NCBI GenBank assembly: GCA_955652195.1
Contig: CATPBC010000182.1
Coordinates: 1-16,770 of the forward strand
Direction of reading: 5' to 3'
DNA: 16,770 nt
Source of the DNA: an uncultured Xanthobacteraceae bacterium
Lineage (GTDB): Bacteria > Pseudomonadota > Alphaproteobacteria > Rhizobiales > Xanthobacteraceae
Made by a program: the position numbers and the translations under genes. A model generated the notes under the pieces. That model did not search any database, had not been told where the DNA came from, and worked only from the letters and a program-made list of their open reading frames with translations. Below are positions 14,936 through 16,770 of this stretch, in pieces. Positions within the stretch are counted from its first letter, which is position 1. Every line of letters starts with the position of its first letter.

Positions 14936-14964
14936 TTGACGACAGCCGCGCGTCTCGCAATGAT
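14936..14964 (+). promoter_or_regulatory. Candidate promoter for the HpcH/HpaI aldolase gene
   Basis: TTGACG (14936-14941), a 17-bp spacer and AATGAT (14959-14964) resemble a sigma-70 promoter at 5/6 and 4/6 matches. A leader of about 38 nt would follow, ending in a strong GGGAGGAAAG ribosome binding site before ATG 15010. Confidence 0.42.
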
Positions 14965-15009
14965 GCCGACGACCCGTTAGGATGACGCCGCTATTAAGGG
15001 AGGAAAGAA

Positions 15010-15873
15010 ATGGCAGAACTTCCACGGCTCAACGGCGTGATTGGCGCGCTGGAAAAGGGCCGGCATGCTTTGACCGCTTTCACGCCGGCCGATACCGAAG
15101 CGGCAATTGCGCTCGCCACCGCGAAATACGATGCCGTGGTCTACGAGATGGAGCACAATGCCTACGATATCCGCGCCTTCCGCGATTGCCTGCAATACAT
15201 GCTCAACCGGCGGCAGATCGCGCAATCGGGATCGCTGGCGCCGGCGGTCGCGCCGTTTGTACGGATTCCGCCGAATGGCGGCGAGAAAGCGCAATTCCAT
15301 GCCAAGCAGGTGCTTGATCTTGGCGCCTACGGAATAATCTGGCCGCATATCAGCAATGTCGAGCAGGCCTATAACGCGGTCGCCGCGTGCCGCTATCCGC
15401 GCCTGAAGAACAAGCCGCTTTATGAACCGGCCGGCATTCGCGGCGACGGTCCGACGCAAGCGGTGCGCTATTGGGGTGTTACGCAGCAAGAATATTACGA
15501 GCGCGCCGATGTATGGCCGCTCAATCCGAAAGGCGAGATTTTCGTTATTCTGATGATCGAGGACACCGAAGGCATCGCGAATCTAAAAGACATTCTGAAA
15601 AACGTGCCCGGCATCGGCGCCATTCTGATCGGGGAGGGCGATCTTTCCCAGGAGCTCGGCTACCCGCGGCAATACGAGCACAAGGTCGTGCTCGATGCGA
15701 TGGCGCAGATCGTCGATACCTGCAAGGAGGCCAATGTCGTCGTCGGCCATCCGCATGTGGAGACGCACAATGTTGAGCGCATCGTCAAGGAGGGCTATCG
15801 CTTTTTGATGTGTGCGCCGGTGCGCAGCTACGGCAATCTCGACAAGGCGCGGGAGCTGACTAAAAGGGCGTAA
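15010..15873 (+). CDS. HpcH/HpaI-family aldolase / citrate lyase-like protein
   Basis: 287 residues. Class II (metal-dependent) aldolase signatures of the HpcH/HpaI family are visible: EMEHN with His49 at the catalytic-base position, Arg85 in PFVRIP, metal ligands Glu184 in MIEDTEG and Asp211 in GEGDLSQELG, and WPHIS near 111-115. Such enzymes cleave or form 4-hydroxy-2-oxo acids, releasing pyruvate or a similar unit. The gene is divergent from a LigJ-type hydratase, whose product (4-carboxy-4-hydroxy-2-oxoadipate) is exactly the sort of molecule such an aldolase splits; that link is inference, since the usual enzyme is LigK/GalC of another fold. A very strong ribosome binding site precedes ATG. 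A palindromic repeat follows 10 bp after the stop. Confidence 0.87.
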   Translation: MAELPRLNGVIGALEKGRHALTAFTPADTEAAIALATAKYDAVVYEMEHNAYDIRAFRDCLQYMLNRRQIAQSGSLAPAVAPFVRIPPNGGEKAQFHAKQVLDLGAYGIIWPHISNVEQAYNAVAACRYPRLKNKPLYEPAGIRGDGPTQAVRYWGVTQQEYYERADVWPLNPKGEIFVILMIEDTEGIANLKDILKNVPGIGAILIGEGDLSQELGYPRQYEHKVVLDAMAQIVDTCKEANVVVGHPHVETHNVERIVKEGYRFLMCAPVRSYGNLDKARELTKRA

Positions 15874-15883
15874 AGCATGTGTC

Positions 15884-15953
15884 GCGGGCATCCACGTCTT
15901 AAATACCCGTAAGACAAAGACGTGAATGGCCGGAACAAGTCCGGCCATGACGA
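15884..15953. repeat. Palindromic intergenic repeat (CGTCATG...CATGACG family), short copy
   Basis: GCGGGCATCC (15884-15893) and the 20-bp AACAAGTCCGGCCATGACGA (15934-15953) match the long copy at 6222-6231 and 6276-6295 in the same order. Between them lie CACGTCTT/AAGACGTG (15893-15900, 15917-15924), and then an 8-bp perfect stem ATGGCCGG/CCGGCCAT (15926-15933, 15941-15948). It occupies the convergent gap between the aldolase and the substrate-binding-like gene and may terminate one or both. Confidence 0.72.
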
Positions 15954-15975
15954 TCTGAAACTCGTCCGGCTCTAT

Positions 15976-16557
15976 CTAGCGCGCTACGCCAGCCGCCAAA
16001 TCCGCCGCCAAATGTTCGAACGTCTTGTCCTTGAGATACTGGTCGAGCCCCCAGCGCTTGACCTGCGCCAACACCTCGTCGAACTCGGACCGCGGGATCG
16101 GCCGGTAAACGAAGCGCTCGCCGCGACCGAAGCGCGTAAAATCCCACGGATGGACGCTTTCGAATTCCGCCGGCACCGCGAGTTTCCACAGCGGCAGGTA
16201 TTTTTCGAGATTGCGAATGGGCGAATCCGGGCGGACGAAAATAGCCCACGGCGACACGCCGTAGGCGTCGGCGACGAAGCGTCCCATGCCAGCGCTGGCA
16301 TTGCAGATACTGCCCCAGACGCAGGCGCCCTGGATTACGTCGGCGTTGTCGTGCGTATAGGGCCGGTCCTGCGGACGCTGCAGGTATTCAAGGCCCTTCC
16401 AGCTCGATTGCGTGCCGCGGAACGTCTTCCAGTCGAACTCGACGTCGAGGCCCTCGGCCGCGAAGAAGCCCTCCTGCATGGCAACGAAATCATTGAGCCC
16501 CATGCCTTTGGGCGCGATCCTCACCTGGTGCAATTGCCTGGCCAATTGTCCAACCAT
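15976..16557 (-). CDS. Substrate-binding-protein-like fragment (NMT1/SsuA type), probably missing lobe II
   Basis: 193 residues from ATG 16557, which has GGAGGA 7 nt upstream. Residues 10-112 look like lobe I of a NitT/TauT (NMT1/THI5-like) ABC substrate-binding protein: VRIAPKGMGLNDFVAMQEGFFAAEGLDVEFDW, then ADVIQGACVWGSICNASAGMG and GVSPWAIFVRPDSPIR. Immediately after residue 115 the sequence becomes NLEKYLPLWKLAVP and a Trp/Phe-rich tail (WDFTRFGRGERFVYRPIP, VKRWGLDQYLKD). Full-length relatives have some 300 or more residues, so about 100-150 residues of lobe II seem to be absent without loss of frame. There is no signal peptide, so it would stay in the cytoplasm. It lies 41 bp downstream of an oxidoreductase gene and is probably in its operon. 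It could instead be a genuinely short family. Confidence 0.6.
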   Translation of the reverse strand: MVGQLARQLHQVRIAPKGMGLNDFVAMQEGFFAAEGLDVEFDWKTFRGTQSSWKGLEYLQRPQDRPYTHDNADVIQGACVWGSICNASAGMGRFVADAYGVSPWAIFVRPDSPIRNLEKYLPLWKLAVPAEFESVHPWDFTRFGRGERFVYRPIPRSEFDEVLAQVKRWGLDQYLKDKTFEHLAADLAAGVAR

Positions 16558-16598
16558 GGCCGTTCCTCCGGCTTCGATATCGGCGATCTTGTGCGTGA

Positions 16599-16770
16599 TC
16601 AGAGACTAGCCTTCGCGCCGCACCCCAGCAACGCCGCCTCGAATGCGCTCGCGATTGCATCTTTGCTTTTGCCGGCGCGGGCGGCGTCGCCGATCACGAT
16701 GACGCGCTGGTCGGGCAGCGCCAAATGGCGGAACCGCGGCGCCGTGCCGCGGCGCGCTTTGAAATAAAAC
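16599..16770 (-). CDS. C-terminus of a flavin/NAD(P)-dependent oxidoreductase (partial)
   Basis: The last 56 residues of a minus-strand gene enter from the right edge and stop at TGA 16601-16599. They read FYFKARRGTAPRFRHLALPD, then QRVIVIGDAARAG, then KSKDAIASAFEAALLGCG. The VIGDAA-x-(G/S)...AI..A..AA pattern is the C-terminal FAD-contacting GD motif of pyridine-nucleotide-type flavoproteins, also seen in the C-terminal domain of Old-Yellow-Enzyme/2,4-dienoyl-CoA reductase fusions. The exact family cannot be decided from this fragment. It is the likely first gene of a minus-strand pair with the substrate-binding-like gene. Confidence 0.55.
   Translation of the reverse strand, partial: FYFKARRGTAPRFRHLALPDQRVIVIGDAARAGKSKDAIASAFEAALLGCGAKASL

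Noticed and set aside
15922..16767. 281-codon plus-strand open frame near the right edge
   Set aside because: It begins inside the palindromic repeat and runs antisense to two minus-strand genes with recognisable motifs, so it is a shadow.

Overview
The window looks like chromosomal DNA of a high-GC alphaproteobacterium, most likely a Hyphomicrobiales member of the Bradyrhizobium / Rhodopseudomonas / Pseudolabrys type. This is inferred from three things: the hopanoid gene content, the gene families present, and two families of palindromic intergenic repeats that I associate with that group (a GAGCATGATC...GATCATGCTC element and a CGTCATG...CCGGCCATGACG element). I see no tRNA, rRNA, CRISPR array, transposase, phage gene or replication origin.

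Left third (1-7293): a split hopanoid locus follows a partial MmgE/PrpD gene. On the minus strand are hpnG (hopanoid phosphorylase), a coupled 64-residue protein, and upstream a tiny 36-residue lipoprotein. Divergent from these on the plus strand run hpnL (membrane protein), hpnI (GT21-type glycosyltransferase) and hpnJ (radical SAM enzyme). hpnA (sugar epimerase-like) faces hpnJ convergently. HpnI and HpnJ belong to the route that decorates bacteriohopanetetrol with an amino sugar and converts it to the cyclitol ether. The deacetylase HpnK that normally acts between them is not in the window, nor are hpnC-F, hpnH, hpnM, hpnN or hpnO.

Middle (7421-12577): a metabolic mix. It holds a cyclase-family metal hydrolase divergent from hpnA, a YccF membrane protein, a cytoplasmic molybdopterin oxidoreductase with an N-terminal [4Fe-4S] motif, a divergent quinone-oxidoreductase-type MDR enzyme, and a NUDIX hydrolase.

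Right third (12854-16770): a KirBac potassium channel gene lies 12 nt behind a LigJ-type 4-oxalomesaconate hydratase gene. Divergent from that pair is an HpcH/HpaI-family aldolase gene; the shared intergenic region holds promoter-like boxes and a 10-bp direct repeat. This suggests a small aromatic-acid or oxo-acid catabolic unit. At the right edge are a short substrate-binding-protein-like gene that appears to lack its second lobe, and the C-terminus of a flavin/pyridine-nucleotide oxidoreductase.

Three of the four convergent gene junctions carry palindromic repeat elements; the fourth is only 17 bp long. The strongest leads are the small uncharacterised proteins tied to hpnG, the hpnI-hpnJ pair without hpnK, the LigJ/HpcH divergent unit, and the apparently deleted substrate-binding protein. 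I did not find a clearly unprecedented system such as a new defence island.
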